Assembly: GCA_023078685.1 (NCBI GenBank)
Contig: JALGAS010000007.1
Location: 1,116,001-1,180,000 of the forward strand
Source of the DNA: Neopestalotiopsis rosae
Lineage: Eukaryota > Ascomycota > Sordariomycetes > Amphisphaeriales > Sporocadaceae
Direction: 5' to 3'
Length of the DNA stretch: 64,000 bases
Shown here: positions 46,762 to 54,831 of the stretch, in pieces
Layout of the letters: each line of letters begins with the position of its first letter
Numbering within the stretch: position 1 is the first letter of the stretch
Notes under the pieces: generated by a model
What the model was told of the DNA's origin: nothing
The model's database searches: none
Seen by the model: the letters and a program-made list of their open reading frames with translations, nothing else
Translations under genes and position numbers: made by a program

Positions 46762-47373
46762 ATGTCAGATCCTTCAGTCCCTGCTCGTAAAACACTCGAG
46801 CGCTTAAACCTTTTGGAATTTGTGAAAAAGAACGGTCGTGCTGCCGATATGCCTTGCACGCCTTGCTGGAAAAATAAGACGACTTGCGTCATGTCGGAGG
46901 AAAGGTCGAATCGATGTCTGGAGTGCATCCGTCATCCGACTCGGAAGTGCGATGGTGTTCTGGTAGCGTCTTCTCTCCGAAAGGTGTTGGATCAGCAACA
47001 GAAGTTGGAGAAGGAGGAAGAGGAAGCTAGTGATGATCTGCTGGCTCTTCACGAGAAGATGGCAGAACTTCAGTCTTCTTTAGCCGCTGCTGCTGGTCGG
47101 TTATCTCGTATCCGAAAGATCCGTGCTCGTGCGAAGGCGAAGGGGTCCGAGTTGTTCCAGCGAGGAATGGAGGAGCTGGACAAGGAGGATGGTCTGTTGC
47201 CTGCCTTGGATAGCCACGAGCACTTCGTGGTGGAGGACCTTCAGTCTATGGGGGTTTCTAACGAGGTGGATTGGTCTTCACTTGGTTTCGGAAGTGATTT
47301 TGTAGATCTTGGTCCTCTTGTTGAGACCGGAGATACTGGTCAAGAGCGGCGCAGCCCTCAACATGCTTCCTAG
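46762..47373 (+). CDS. antisense ORF with Zn2Cys6-type cysteine cluster and coiled coil
   Basis: A 203-residue frame on the strand opposite gag-pol, starting 136 bases inside the LTR. Cysteines at residues 32, 35, 42, 52, 55 and 63 have spacing C-x2-C-x6-C-x9-C-x2-C-x7-C, within the consensus for fungal Zn(II)2Cys6 DNA-binding clusters. A Glu/Lys/Leu-rich helix (about residues 72-125) follows, compatible with a dimerising coiled coil, then an acidic Ser/Gly tail. Its last 116 bases overlap the end of pol in antisense, where pol codes the segment after its chromodomain. ATG at 46762 is chosen because the frame upstream has no other ATG. Similar small proteins tied to fungal gypsy elements exist (recollection). 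DNA binding, a regulatory role and expression from the LTR are inferences. Confidence 0.7.
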   Translation: MSDPSVPARKTLERLNLLEFVKKNGRAADMPCTPCWKNKTTCVMSEERSNRCLECIRHPTRKCDGVLVASSLRKVLDQQQKLEKEEEEASDDLLALHEKMAELQSSLAAAAGRLSRIRKIRARAKAKGSELFQRGMEELDKEDGLLPALDSHEHFVVEDLQSMGVSNEVDWSSLGFGSDFVDLGPLVETGDTGQERRSPQHAS

Positions 47374-50300
47374 GTTCCCAAGTGTTTTCCTCAGGTGGGT
47401 AGTCTTTCCATTTAACGTGGAATTGGTATCCCCGTCCGACTTTCTTATGGTCGATGATTTCCTCAACGACGTATTCTTGCTGATCGGGTTCTGTTTCTAG
47501 CGTTTCGTCGACTTTAGCGTTCTTTGGTGCTGGCTCTAGCAATGAGATATGGAAGGTTCGGTGGTTTCTCATAGTTTTTGGTAACTTGAGACGGTAATTG
47601 ACATCCGAGATCTTCTTCTCGATTATGAATGCTCCGAGTTTCTTGAAGTCGAGTTTGTCGCTTGGTCGCTTGGTTTTGATGTTCTTGCGTAGAAGGTAGA
47701 CTTTGTCTCCCTCCGCAAAGATTGGTCCCTCAATCTTCTTCCTATCATGTCTTTCTTTGGTCTTGCTTTGGGCCATGATAAGGTCTTTCTGGAGTTGTGC
47801 TTGCAGGTGTTTGAGCTGGTCTACACGCTGAATGGCGTGTGGTGCAAGTCCTTTTCCTCTGATTGGTTCTTTGGTGATGTCGGGTTCGAAGCCGTAATTG
47901 GCGTAGAACGGTGACATTCCGGTGGGTTCTCGTACTGCACTGTTGTATGCAAACTCCGCAAGTGGCAATAGTGTGACCCAATTGTCTTGCTGATGATTGA
48001 CATAGCATCTGAGGTATTCTTCGAGTACTTGGTTGGCTCGTTCTGTTTGTCCATCGGTTTGTGGGTGAAAGGCGGTGGATAACTTGTGATTGCATCCTAA
48101 CTGACTGATGAGTGATTTCCAGAAATTCGATGTGAATAGCTTGTCTCGATCGGAGATGATTTCGTCTGGTAATCCGTGTCTGCTGGCGATCGTCCGTAGG
48201 AAGGTGTATGCCAATTCTTCTGCGTTACTTGCTTCCTTGTATGGGAGGAAGTATGCGTACTTCGTGAGTCGTTCGGTGAATACTAGGATGCTATCGTAGA
48301 ATACTCCAGTTAAGGGTTCCCTTGATAGTGGTAGCTTCACGATGAAGTCTAGAGCGATAGATTTCCATGCTCTGTCTGGTGGCGGTATGGGTTGCAACTG
48401 TCCATATTGCTTGTGTCGTGCTGATTTTGCCTTATTGCATAAATCGCATTCCTTGATGATGTTGCTGACGTGTTTCCGCAGCTGTGGGTAATCGAAGTGT
48501 TGTTGGATTCGCTTGGTTGTCTTGAACACTCCTTGGTGTCCACTAGTCGGTGACTCGTGGTAATCTTTGATTAGCTCTTGGAGTAGTGGTTCCTTGATTT
48601 TGATCTTCCCGTTATAGTGCTGTTGGCTGGGATCGTGTCTCCCTACTAGGTTGTCATCTGGATCTGGGCACTTAGTCATGCGTTCCGTCCAGCTGTTATG
48701 GTTGGTTATGCTCATGGTTGCATAGAGATTCATGGTCGGGACCAGTTTCCCGTTTTCTTCCATGGTAAAAAGGGTGTGTGCCTCCTTGGGCGTATCCTGA
48801 TAATGATCTGGTCGTCGGCTGAGCGCATCGGCTCTTCCGTTTTCAGTTCCTCTTCGATAGCTGATTTCGAAGTTGAAGTCTGCCAAGAACTCTGCCCATC
48901 TGATTTGTCGCTTGTTGAGTTCTTTGCTGGTTGTGAACGAGGCGAGGTTCTTGTGATCGGTGTAGACTTGGACCTTGTAGTTGGTTCCACTAAGATAGTG
49001 TCTCCATTCCTTGAAGGCTTCGATAATTGCCATTAGTTCCTTGTCATGGATCTGGTAGTTGAGTTGTTCCTTGGTGAACTTCTTGCTGTAGAAGGCGACA
49101 GGGTGTGGTTTCCCATTGTCGTCCTTTTGTGTGAGCTGTCCACCCATGGCGTAGTCCGAGGCATCTGTCTCGACTTCGAACTCCCGTTCTGGGTCTGCCA
49201 TGCGCATTACTGGTTCATCCGTAATGGCTTCCTTGATTTGTTCGAACGTTTCTTGTTCCTTGGTTGTCCAAATGAAGGGTACATCCTTTTTCGTCAGGTG
49301 CGTGAGAGGTGCGGCTATGCCTCCGAGGTTCCTGATGAACATTCGGTAGAAGTTTACGAGTCCTAAGAAGGATCTGACTTCTGTTACCGTTTTCGGGGTA
49401 GGCCAGTCTCTTACTGCTGCAATCTTGGATGGTTCCATTTTGACTTCTCCGGGGGATACGACGTATCCTACGAAGGTGACTTCTTTCTTATGGAATTCGC
49501 TTTTCTCGGGGTTGACTAGCAGGTTCGCGTCCTGCAGTTTCTGTAACACTATTTTGACATGTTGCTTGTGTTCTTCGAGGTCTTTGGAGTAGATGAGTAT
49601 ATCATCGAGATATACTACTACGAACTTGTCGAGGTATTCCCGAAGGACATCGTTGATCATGTTTTGAAAACTTGCTGGTGCGTTGGTTAGGCCGAAAGGC
49701 ATAACCTTGTATTCGAAATGTCCGTATTTGCAACGGAATGCGGTCTTCCATTCTTCTCCTTCCTTAATTCTGATCAATCCGTACGCATTGGGCAAGTCTA
49801 GGGCCGTAAACCACTTGGCTCCGTGCAACTTGTCGCGTAGGTCCTTGATCAAAGGAAGGGGGGGGTATCGGTTCTTGATCGTGATATCGTTAAGCTTGCG
49901 ATAGTCGATGCAAGGTCTCCATTTGGGTTTCCCGTCTTTGCTTTTCTTGGGTACGAAAAGTATAGGGTATCCTGCTGGTGAGGTGGATTCTGTAATCCAT
50001 CCTTTCTGGGTCATGTCGTTGAGGTATTCTTTCAACGCTTCCTCATGCTGAGGTTTTACTGGGTATGTCGGCATGAAATGGGGTTCCTTTCCTTCCTGGA
50101 GGGGTATTTCATGGTCGTATCTTGTGTGCTTTGGTAATCCTGTTTTCAGCACTCCGCTGAACAGGTCGCTGAACTCTTGGTACTCTTCGGGTACTACAGT
50201 GTCGAGTTTCGGCTTGACATGCTTGGTCATAAGGTAAAATCCAAGTGTCTCAGGGTCGCTTGAGGGTTTGTTCTTCAAACTCTCCTCAGGGGCTGACTCT

Positions 50301-50743
50301 ATTCCTGGTAAATCCCACTGGAATTGGCCTGTTTTCCAGTTCACTCGGGGACAGCTCTCCTTCAACCAGGTTATCCCTAGGACTACATCGTAGTCCGTGA
50401 TTTCTGTGATGTCGCACGTGAGTTCCTCCTTATGGTCTTGGATGTAGACTTGAATATGCGCAGTCTCCATGTCAACAATTCCATCTCCATAAGATATAGG
50501 TTGTCCATCAACAGTGTTGAGTGTGTAGGGCGTCTTCTTCCATTTCCATGGTACCTTAAGTTTATTGACGATTCTTGGGGAGATAAAAATTCCTTGAGCT
50601 CCCGTGTCTACCAGGGCTCGTATTTCTTGGTTCATGATCCTGATCGGGATCGTTAGGTGATCGTGTAGCTTGGTGCCGTTGGTGGCACAGATGGACCTTT
50701 CTGTGGTGGACCGCTTTTGCCTCTTTAAAAGTGGTCCAGGTCG
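47258..50743 (-). CDS. pol: Pol polyprotein (protease, RT, RNase H, integrase, chromodomain)
   Basis: Expressed as Gag-Pol by a -1 shift at 50743-50749; the pol frame is open from there to the TAA at 47258, and the first Met is at 50635. Numbered from that Met: protease DTG at 10-12. The reverse transcriptase has FTALD (D280) and the catalytic YLDD at 342-345. RNase H contains ETDAS near 489-493, the DKE motif near 531 and YTDHKNL near 558. The integrase zinc finger has histidines near 693-700 and 713 and cysteines at 730 and 733. The DDE triad is in ALDFIV, IISDRDK and TERANQ. The C-terminal chromodomain has YVVEEIIDH and YQFHVKWKDYPPEENTWEP (about 1055-1088), which targets integration to modified histones in chromoviruses. 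No inactivating stop or frameshift is seen. Confidence 0.95.
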   Translation of the reverse strand, partial: RPGPLLKRQKRSTTERSICATNGTKLHDHLTIPIRIMNQEIRALVDTGAQGIFISPRIVNKLKVPWKWKKTPYTLNTVDGQPISYGDGIVDMETAHIQVYIQDHKEELTCDITEITDYDVVLGITWLKESCPRVNWKTGQFQWDLPGIESAPEESLKNKPSSDPETLGFYLMTKHVKPKLDTVVPEEYQEFSDLFSGVLKTGLPKHTRYDHEIPLQEGKEPHFMPTYPVKPQHEEALKEYLNDMTQKGWITESTSPAGYPILFVPKKSKDGKPKWRPCIDYRKLNDITIKNRYPPLPLIKDLRDKLHGAKWFTALDLPNAYGLIRIKEGEEWKTAFRCKYGHFEYKVMPFGLTNAPASFQNMINDVLREYLDKFVVVYLDDILIYSKDLEEHKQHVKIVLQKLQDANLLVNPEKSEFHKKEVTFVGYVVSPGEVKMEPSKIAAVRDWPTPKTVTEVRSFLGLVNFYRMFIRNLGGIAAPLTHLTKKDVPFIWTTKEQETFEQIKEAITDEPVMRMADPEREFEVETDASDYAMGGQLTQKDDNGKPHPVAFYSKKFTKEQLNYQIHDKELMAIIEAFKEWRHYLSGTNYKVQVYTDHKNLASFTTSKELNKRQIRWAEFLADFNFEISYRRGTENGRADALSRRPDHYQDTPKEAHTLFTMEENGKLVPTMNLYATMSITNHNSWTERMTKCPDPDDNLVGRHDPSQQHYNGKIKIKEPLLQELIKDYHESPTSGHQGVFKTTKRIQQHFDYPQLRKHVSNIIKECDLCNKAKSARHKQYGQLQPIPPPDRAWKSIALDFIVKLPLSREPLTGVFYDSILVFTERLTKYAYFLPYKEASNAEELAYTFLRTIASRHGLPDEIISDRDKLFTSNFWKSLISQLGCNHKLSTAFHPQTDGQTERANQVLEEYLRCYVNHQQDNWVTLLPLAEFAYNSAVREPTGMSPFYANYGFEPDITKEPIRGKGLAPHAIQRVDQLKHLQAQLQKDLIMAQSKTKERHDRKKIEGPIFAEGDKVYLLRKNIKTKRPSDKLDFKKLGAFIIEKKISDVNYRLKLPKTMRNHRTFHISLLEPAPKNAKVDETLETEPDQQEYVVEEIIDHKKVGRGYQFHVKWKDYPPEENTWEPRKHVEGCAALDQYLRSQQEDQDLQNHFRNQVKTNPPR

Positions 50744-50749
50744 TTTCCC
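50707..50749 (-). promoter_or_regulatory. programmed -1 ribosomal frameshift site between gag and pol
   Basis: A GGGAAAC heptamer (50743-50749) is in the correct phase (G GGA AAC) near the end of gag. It is followed after 4 bases by an inverted repeat TGGACC/GGTCCA (50733-50738 with 50707-50712; 20-base loop). After a -1 slip the frame continues open into the protease, while the gag frame stops at 50725-50727. Confidence 0.65.
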
Positions 50750-53220
50750 GAATCCTTGTTGATTCGTCTGTTGGCGCGTCGCTTCTCGGCGCTGGTGAGT
50801 ATCCGTTGATCCCTTTGTTCTCGGGTCTCATTTCTCTTCTGGCGGTAGTGTGCGTCGCCTGTGTCTTCGTCCTGCGTTCCAGGGGTTTGTCTGGGTGAGC
50901 GTAGCTCTCTTGCTAGCTCATTCAATGCTTCTATCCGAAGTTCCCAAGAGGGTGGCTTCTCTTGTCCTTCCTCTTGATATCGTGCCTCAAGCTGGGCTAG
51001 TTTATCGTTGAATTCTTTCTGCGAAGGTTCTTCCTTCGTTGGTTGCTGGGGTAATGTGAATGTCTTCTTGATTTGTTCGTTGGTTTCTTCGGATATCATG
51101 GTGACCGTGTGTCGGAGTGGCTGTGGAGGTTCTTTCCGGGTGGTATTCATTACGTTCCGGACATCGAAAGTTTCTTCCACTGGTTCAATCTTGAGCTTTC
51201 CTGATATTCTCAGGTCTCTGATGCGTTTCCATGCTTCTGCTTTGTTTTGCATATGGCGTATGCAGTCATCCTGTGGGCATGTCCACCATGGTTTTTTCTC
51301 GTTGATCGAGCACTGCGGTGGTCTAGGGTGCAAAGCAAGTACGACATATCCTCGTGCGTCGCAGTAGCTTACTTCTGCCTTTCCTGCGTGCTCAGCTAGA
51401 TGGGGGTAGCAAATGGCGTCTTTTCCCATTCGTAGTGGGAATACTCCTTGAGATGTTTTGTTTTCAAGGTGTTCGTCGCATCCCGGGTCGATGCATCCTA
51501 CCCACGCGATCTGGTGGTGCTGAGGGTGCTTGATGCTGAGTCGGGGGTCGTCTCCAAATTTGGCTCCCGGGGTTCTCTGCTCCCATGGGGTGTCGGTGGT
51601 TTTCTGGAGGATTTCTGCTAGTTGTTGCCCCGTGCCGTACATCTCCACGGCAGAGAGAGTAAACTGGGCATTGGTGTCGATTCGTCGGGTTTGTCTGAAT
51701 TCCCGTTCGAGTTCATCCCTAGTGGAGGTTTCTAGTTTCGTGATGAGTTCCCTTCTTCCCTTGTAGTCGGTGTCCATGGGTTCGTAGGTATCCTCCTCAT
51801 CGCTGCTAGTGTCGTCCACAGATGGGGTCGTTTGTTGCTGTCGAAGCTGTTGTTCTGCTTCTCTGACTTGGTGGTAGCCTTCGTTCTCTGAAGCGCTGCC
51901 GATAGTGTCGCTATCGCTGTCTACCAGTTGTCCTTCTGATCCGATGTGGACATTCCTTCCCAGGCGCGTCGCGGCGGCTAGGGTTCTTGGTTGCTTGGGG
52001 TACCATCCACTGTCTCGCTTGCTGGATTTATGCGTTCGACATTCGTCGTCGTAGCACGCCGTCCAGGAGAGAGAGTCGTGGGGTACTTCTTCTCGCTTGG
52101 TGCTGTAGATCTGCTTCTTGCCCTCTGGCACTGGTTTAAATCCCAGTTTCTTTGGTTGGTTGCACTCGCTCGCGTAGTGTCCCATTTTCCCGCAGTTGTA
52201 GCACTTGACCTTGGATTTGTCCTTTCGCTGGGTAGCGTCAAGGTCCATGGGTCCGCTGTGTTGTCCGTATGACGTCTTGTTCTTCCAGTCGCGGTTTCGG
52301 TTGTTATATCCGTTTTGTCGGGGTCTTCCCATGTTGGCGGTGGTACGGCTCTGGTATTTCGGGGTTTGTTTCTTTTCAGACCGTCGAGCGTATAGTTGGT
52401 TGTCAATGCGTACCACAAGTTCCGCGTACTGGGTGAAGTCGGTAGGTAGGTACAAGATCCTACTGATCTCATCCTTGACTTCTTCCTTGAGACCTTGATA
52501 GTATAGCATGATGCGTGTGTCGTCGGTGCAGTCCATGCGAGCGGTGATCCGCTTGAATTCTGCAGTGTATACTGACGCGGATGCTTTCTGCTTGAGGTTC
52601 TCAAGTTCTCGTTCGGCTTGTCTCTTCTCGTCAGGATCTTGGAATAGTGATTTGAGTGCTTCTTCGAATCCGGCATAGGTTCCGAAGATCTTCTGTGTCT
52701 CTGCCTTGCACTGGCTCAACATCCATCCATGTTCGCTTGCTTCAGAGAGGTATGGTTCGAACCACGCGAGGGCGCGTCCTTTCAAGAAGGATGCTGCGTG
52801 AACGATCCTCTGAAGGTCATTCTGGAAGCTTCCCATGTGGAAGGAGTGATAGGCGCGGACTTGGGCAAGGTATCCTTTGAGCCCTCCAGGCGTTCCATCA
52901 TAAGGTGCGGGAGTGTTGAACTTGAGCCCATCAGTCTTCTGGATTGGCGTGGTGATGATGTTGGCTGCTCCTCGCATAGCGGTGTTGGAATCCTGGAGTT
53001 CCTGAATGAGTTTGGCCTTGCGATCCTCCTCTCGCTGGAGTCGCTTGATTTCCCGAAGAATGCTTTCGTACTGTTCCTTGGAGACTTCGAAGTCGTCGTC
53101 TCCATCGGAGTCAATACTCATAGCTTGAGTGGGGGATTCTTGGGGTGTCTGTTCCTGAGTGGCCTTTGTTGTCTCCTTTCCTTTCTTGCTACTGCCGCTG
53201 TCCTTGCTGACGGTAGACAT
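50725..53220 (-). CDS. gag: Gag polyprotein with CCHC knuckle and three CCH motifs
   Basis: 831 residues from the ATG at 53220 to the TAA at 50725. Residues 1-85 are charged and helical. A retrotransposon-Gag capsid region (about 105-280) has WFEPYL and LENLKQKASASVYTAEF. A basic linker and the nucleic-acid-binding zinc knuckle C340-x2-C-x4-H-x4-C353 follow. The long C-terminal extension has three copies of a W-x2-C-x4-C-x2-H motif at residues 386-397, 573-584 and 645-656, separated by Gln/Asp/Glu-rich low-complexity DNA. A conventional gag is 300-500 residues, so this one is unusually long. The -1 frameshift signal is at its 3' end. The frame is intact. Confidence 0.93.
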   Translation of the reverse strand: MSTVSKDSGSSKKGKETTKATQEQTPQESPTQAMSIDSDGDDDFEVSKEQYESILREIKRLQREEDRKAKLIQELQDSNTAMRGAANIITTPIQKTDGLKFNTPAPYDGTPGGLKGYLAQVRAYHSFHMGSFQNDLQRIVHAASFLKGRALAWFEPYLSEASEHGWMLSQCKAETQKIFGTYAGFEEALKSLFQDPDEKRQAERELENLKQKASASVYTAEFKRITARMDCTDDTRIMLYYQGLKEEVKDEISRILYLPTDFTQYAELVVRIDNQLYARRSEKKQTPKYQSRTTANMGRPRQNGYNNRNRDWKNKTSYGQHSGPMDLDATQRKDKSKVKCYNCGKMGHYASECNQPKKLGFKPVPEGKKQIYSTKREEVPHDSLSWTACYDDECRTHKSSKRDSGWYPKQPRTLAAATRLGRNVHIGSEGQLVDSDSDTIGSASENEGYHQVREAEQQLRQQQTTPSVDDTSSDEEDTYEPMDTDYKGRRELITKLETSTRDELEREFRQTRRIDTNAQFTLSAVEMYGTGQQLAEILQKTTDTPWEQRTPGAKFGDDPRLSIKHPQHHQIAWVGCIDPGCDEHLENKTSQGVFPLRMGKDAICYPHLAEHAGKAEVSYCDARGYVVLALHPRPPQCSINEKKPWWTCPQDDCIRHMQNKAEAWKRIRDLRISGKLKIEPVEETFDVRNVMNTTRKEPPQPLRHTVTMISEETNEQIKKTFTLPQQPTKEEPSQKEFNDKLAQLEARYQEEGQEKPPSWELRIEALNELARELRSPRQTPGTQDEDTGDAHYRQKRNETREQRDQRILTSAEKRRANRRINKDSGNDLDHF

Positions 53221-53268
53221 TCTGCCGATATTGCTCAGTTAGTTTCTGGGGGAACGTACCTGAACAAG

Positions 53269-53279
53269 AGTGATCAAAA
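53269..53279 (-). other. candidate self-priming primer-binding site
   Basis: Right after the 5' LTR (minus strand) the sequence is TTTTGATCACT rather than a TGG-starting tRNA complement. Its complement shares AGTGATCAA, nine bases, with the LTR interior (53475-53483), as expected if the transcript's 5' end folds back as a primer, as in Tf1. Confidence 0.4.
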
Positions 53280-53791
53280 TGTAACGACTATACTACGGGT
53301 TTCTAGAATAAACCTGAGTATAAGAGGTGTTGGGGGTTTATGCTAACAGGGAACGCTAGCCAAGATACTGAACTGAGCAATGAGTAACTGAAGATGGTGG
53401 TCCTGAAATGATTCACAAGTGTAGTCGTCAAAGCGTATTGAATGCTTCACCTATGGGTAAGATAGATGCTTAGATTGATCACTGAGGTAATGACTGTCTA
53501 TGTAACCGTAGGAAATCCCTCCCTAATATATCCATTCATTCCCTCACTGATGTTTGCTTGGATCATACCAACAAGTATGATCCCCTTTGTTCTTGGATCT
53601 TATGGATCACAATGATCCTTGTGATCCATGCCAATGGATCATTGCCAAGGCCATGATCCTGTCAACACTTGTTGACAGCTGGCGGGGGTGGCTGGGTCTT
53701 TTGGCCAGGGCCGTGGTCACTGCCCCGCAGCATACCTTCTTAAGCGCCAACACAGTTGTTTGTCCTTCTGCAAGGGTGCATGTTCGTAACA
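53280..53791 (-). repeat. 5' LTR of the retrotransposon
   Basis: 512 bases, apparently identical to 46114-46625. For the minus-strand element this copy drives transcription; a TATATT-like element lies at about 53525-53530, 47 bases upstream of the possible transcript start near 53483. Confidence 0.95.
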
Positions 53792-53796
53792 GTTTA
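53792..53796. repeat. target-site duplication (right), GTTTA
   Basis: Second copy of the GTTTA duplication flanking the retrotransposon. Confidence 0.9.
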
Positions 53797-54075
53797 TTAT
53801 TTCGAAAGGTTTAAAAAAGCTTTAACGGGAAAATTTACGAATTAATAATTACCTATTAAAAAATCGAAATATTGCAGGCATAAATTAATGCTAATAAGGC
53901 TAGGAAGCGTAAGAAGGTTAAAATAAGCCTAAATTCGAAGTTTGCCGATATTAAAGCTATCCGGAGGATTTAAATCGAAATTGGCGAAATTAACGATAAT
54001 TTTAATGAATCCAGCGACCTTAAAAACCCTAATAATCTTAAAAAATGCATTATTATAGCATTAAAACCAAAATAA
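53797..54075 (+). pseudogene. pogo/Fot-type transposase remnant, C-terminal part
   Basis: The plus strand reads ANKARKRKKVKISLNSKF then ADIKAIRRI, a stop, and IEIGEIN further on. Fungal pogo/Fot-type transposases end with a similar basic stretch and FADIEAIR-Q pattern (recollection); the stop again replaces a glutamine codon. It continues the remnant that ends at 46108 on the other side of the retroelement. Confidence 0.65.
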
Positions 54076-54120
54076 TTTTTAATTAAAGTTTATAGTTGAA
54101 ATATAAGCAAATCTAAATTA

Positions 54121-54164
54121 GGGTGGCCAAATATGGGGGGTGGCCAAAAGTGGGTGACGGACGT
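54121..54164 (-). repeat. right terminal inverted repeat of the DNA transposon
   Basis: Complement of the left repeat with one T for C change within 44 bases. It is followed by TA. Confidence 0.9.
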
Positions 54165-54166
54165 TA

Positions 54167-54831
54167 TCTCCTCAATCAACGTTGAGCACGGTGTGCTTGC
54201 GGCACAGCACTGAAGCTCAGCAAAACTCTCTAATCTGGTTGGTTGCACGCCCTGCACACAGAATTGTTCAATGCAGCTGAATCCTTCAGGGATAGTATCT
54301 GCCTGGAATTTTATGCTACCGTTGAGGAAGGCAGAGTCAATTACAAGTTTCACCAGGAAGTTCCTGTCAACTGTCTTCATATTTAATAGAGGGCAGGGGA
54401 GGAAGCAAATTCTGGTTGGCCAGCAGTCCCAGTTCAAACGGTGGAGGTAGACATGGCGACATAATGCAATGAATATTCAGGAACCATGGTAAGAACGTGG
54501 CTGGGTAAGATAGAATACAGGTATATTCTGCATGGGACTTGGGGGCAACGCTACAAATTTTTGACGTGATTGGACCCTCATCTTATGGGGGCGAAATACC
54601 GAAATGACCATCCAGATGTAAATCCTTCGCTGATTAGCAGGTGCTTATTATAGGCAGCCGAGCTCGACAGGCTCATCCATCAATAAAAAGACCACTGTTG
54701 ACAAGCGAGAGCTTCCCGTCTGAACGTACTGACTTGCAATCACTTGCAATCACCTTCATCACAGAAAATAACTCCAAAATTGTGTTCTTCTTTCAAATAT
54801 CAAATCGGTCCATGAACAGAATGCAGGCAAG
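54167..54831. other. intergenic region upstream of DUF6536
   Basis: Base composition returns to normal right after the transposon. The promoter of the DUF6536 gene should be here. One ORF on the minus strand overlaps the TIR and is not credible. Confidence 0.5.

Larger units (their letters stand above)
46114..53791 (-). mobile_element. full-length Ty3/gypsy LTR retrotransposon (chromovirus)
   Basis: 7678 bases with 512-bp LTRs, a 5-base target duplication, polypurine tract, gag and pol open frames in the order protease-RT-RNase H-integrase-chromodomain, and an additional ORF on the opposite strand. The element runs on the minus strand, so its 5' LTR is at 53280-53791. The LTRs show no difference by eye, implying a recent insertion. 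Base composition and codon use are normal and not RIP-altered, in sharp contrast with the host transposon. The chromodomain and apparent self-priming site place it near the Tf1/sushi group. Confidence 0.95.
44624..54166 (+). mobile_element. Fot/pogo-like (Tc1-mariner) DNA transposon, RIP-degraded, split by an LTR retrotransposon
   Basis: Bounded by TA duplications at 44624-44625 and 54165-54166 and by 44-bp terminal inverted repeats. Removing the inserted retroelement and one target duplicate leaves about 1.85 kb, the size of fungal Fot1-type elements. The interior is extremely A/T-rich with frequent TAA/TAG codons, unlike the flanks, as expected after repeat-induced point mutation. Transposase remnants run on the plus strand. 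The element is dead, and its coding frame predates the retrotransposon insertion. Confidence 0.85.
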
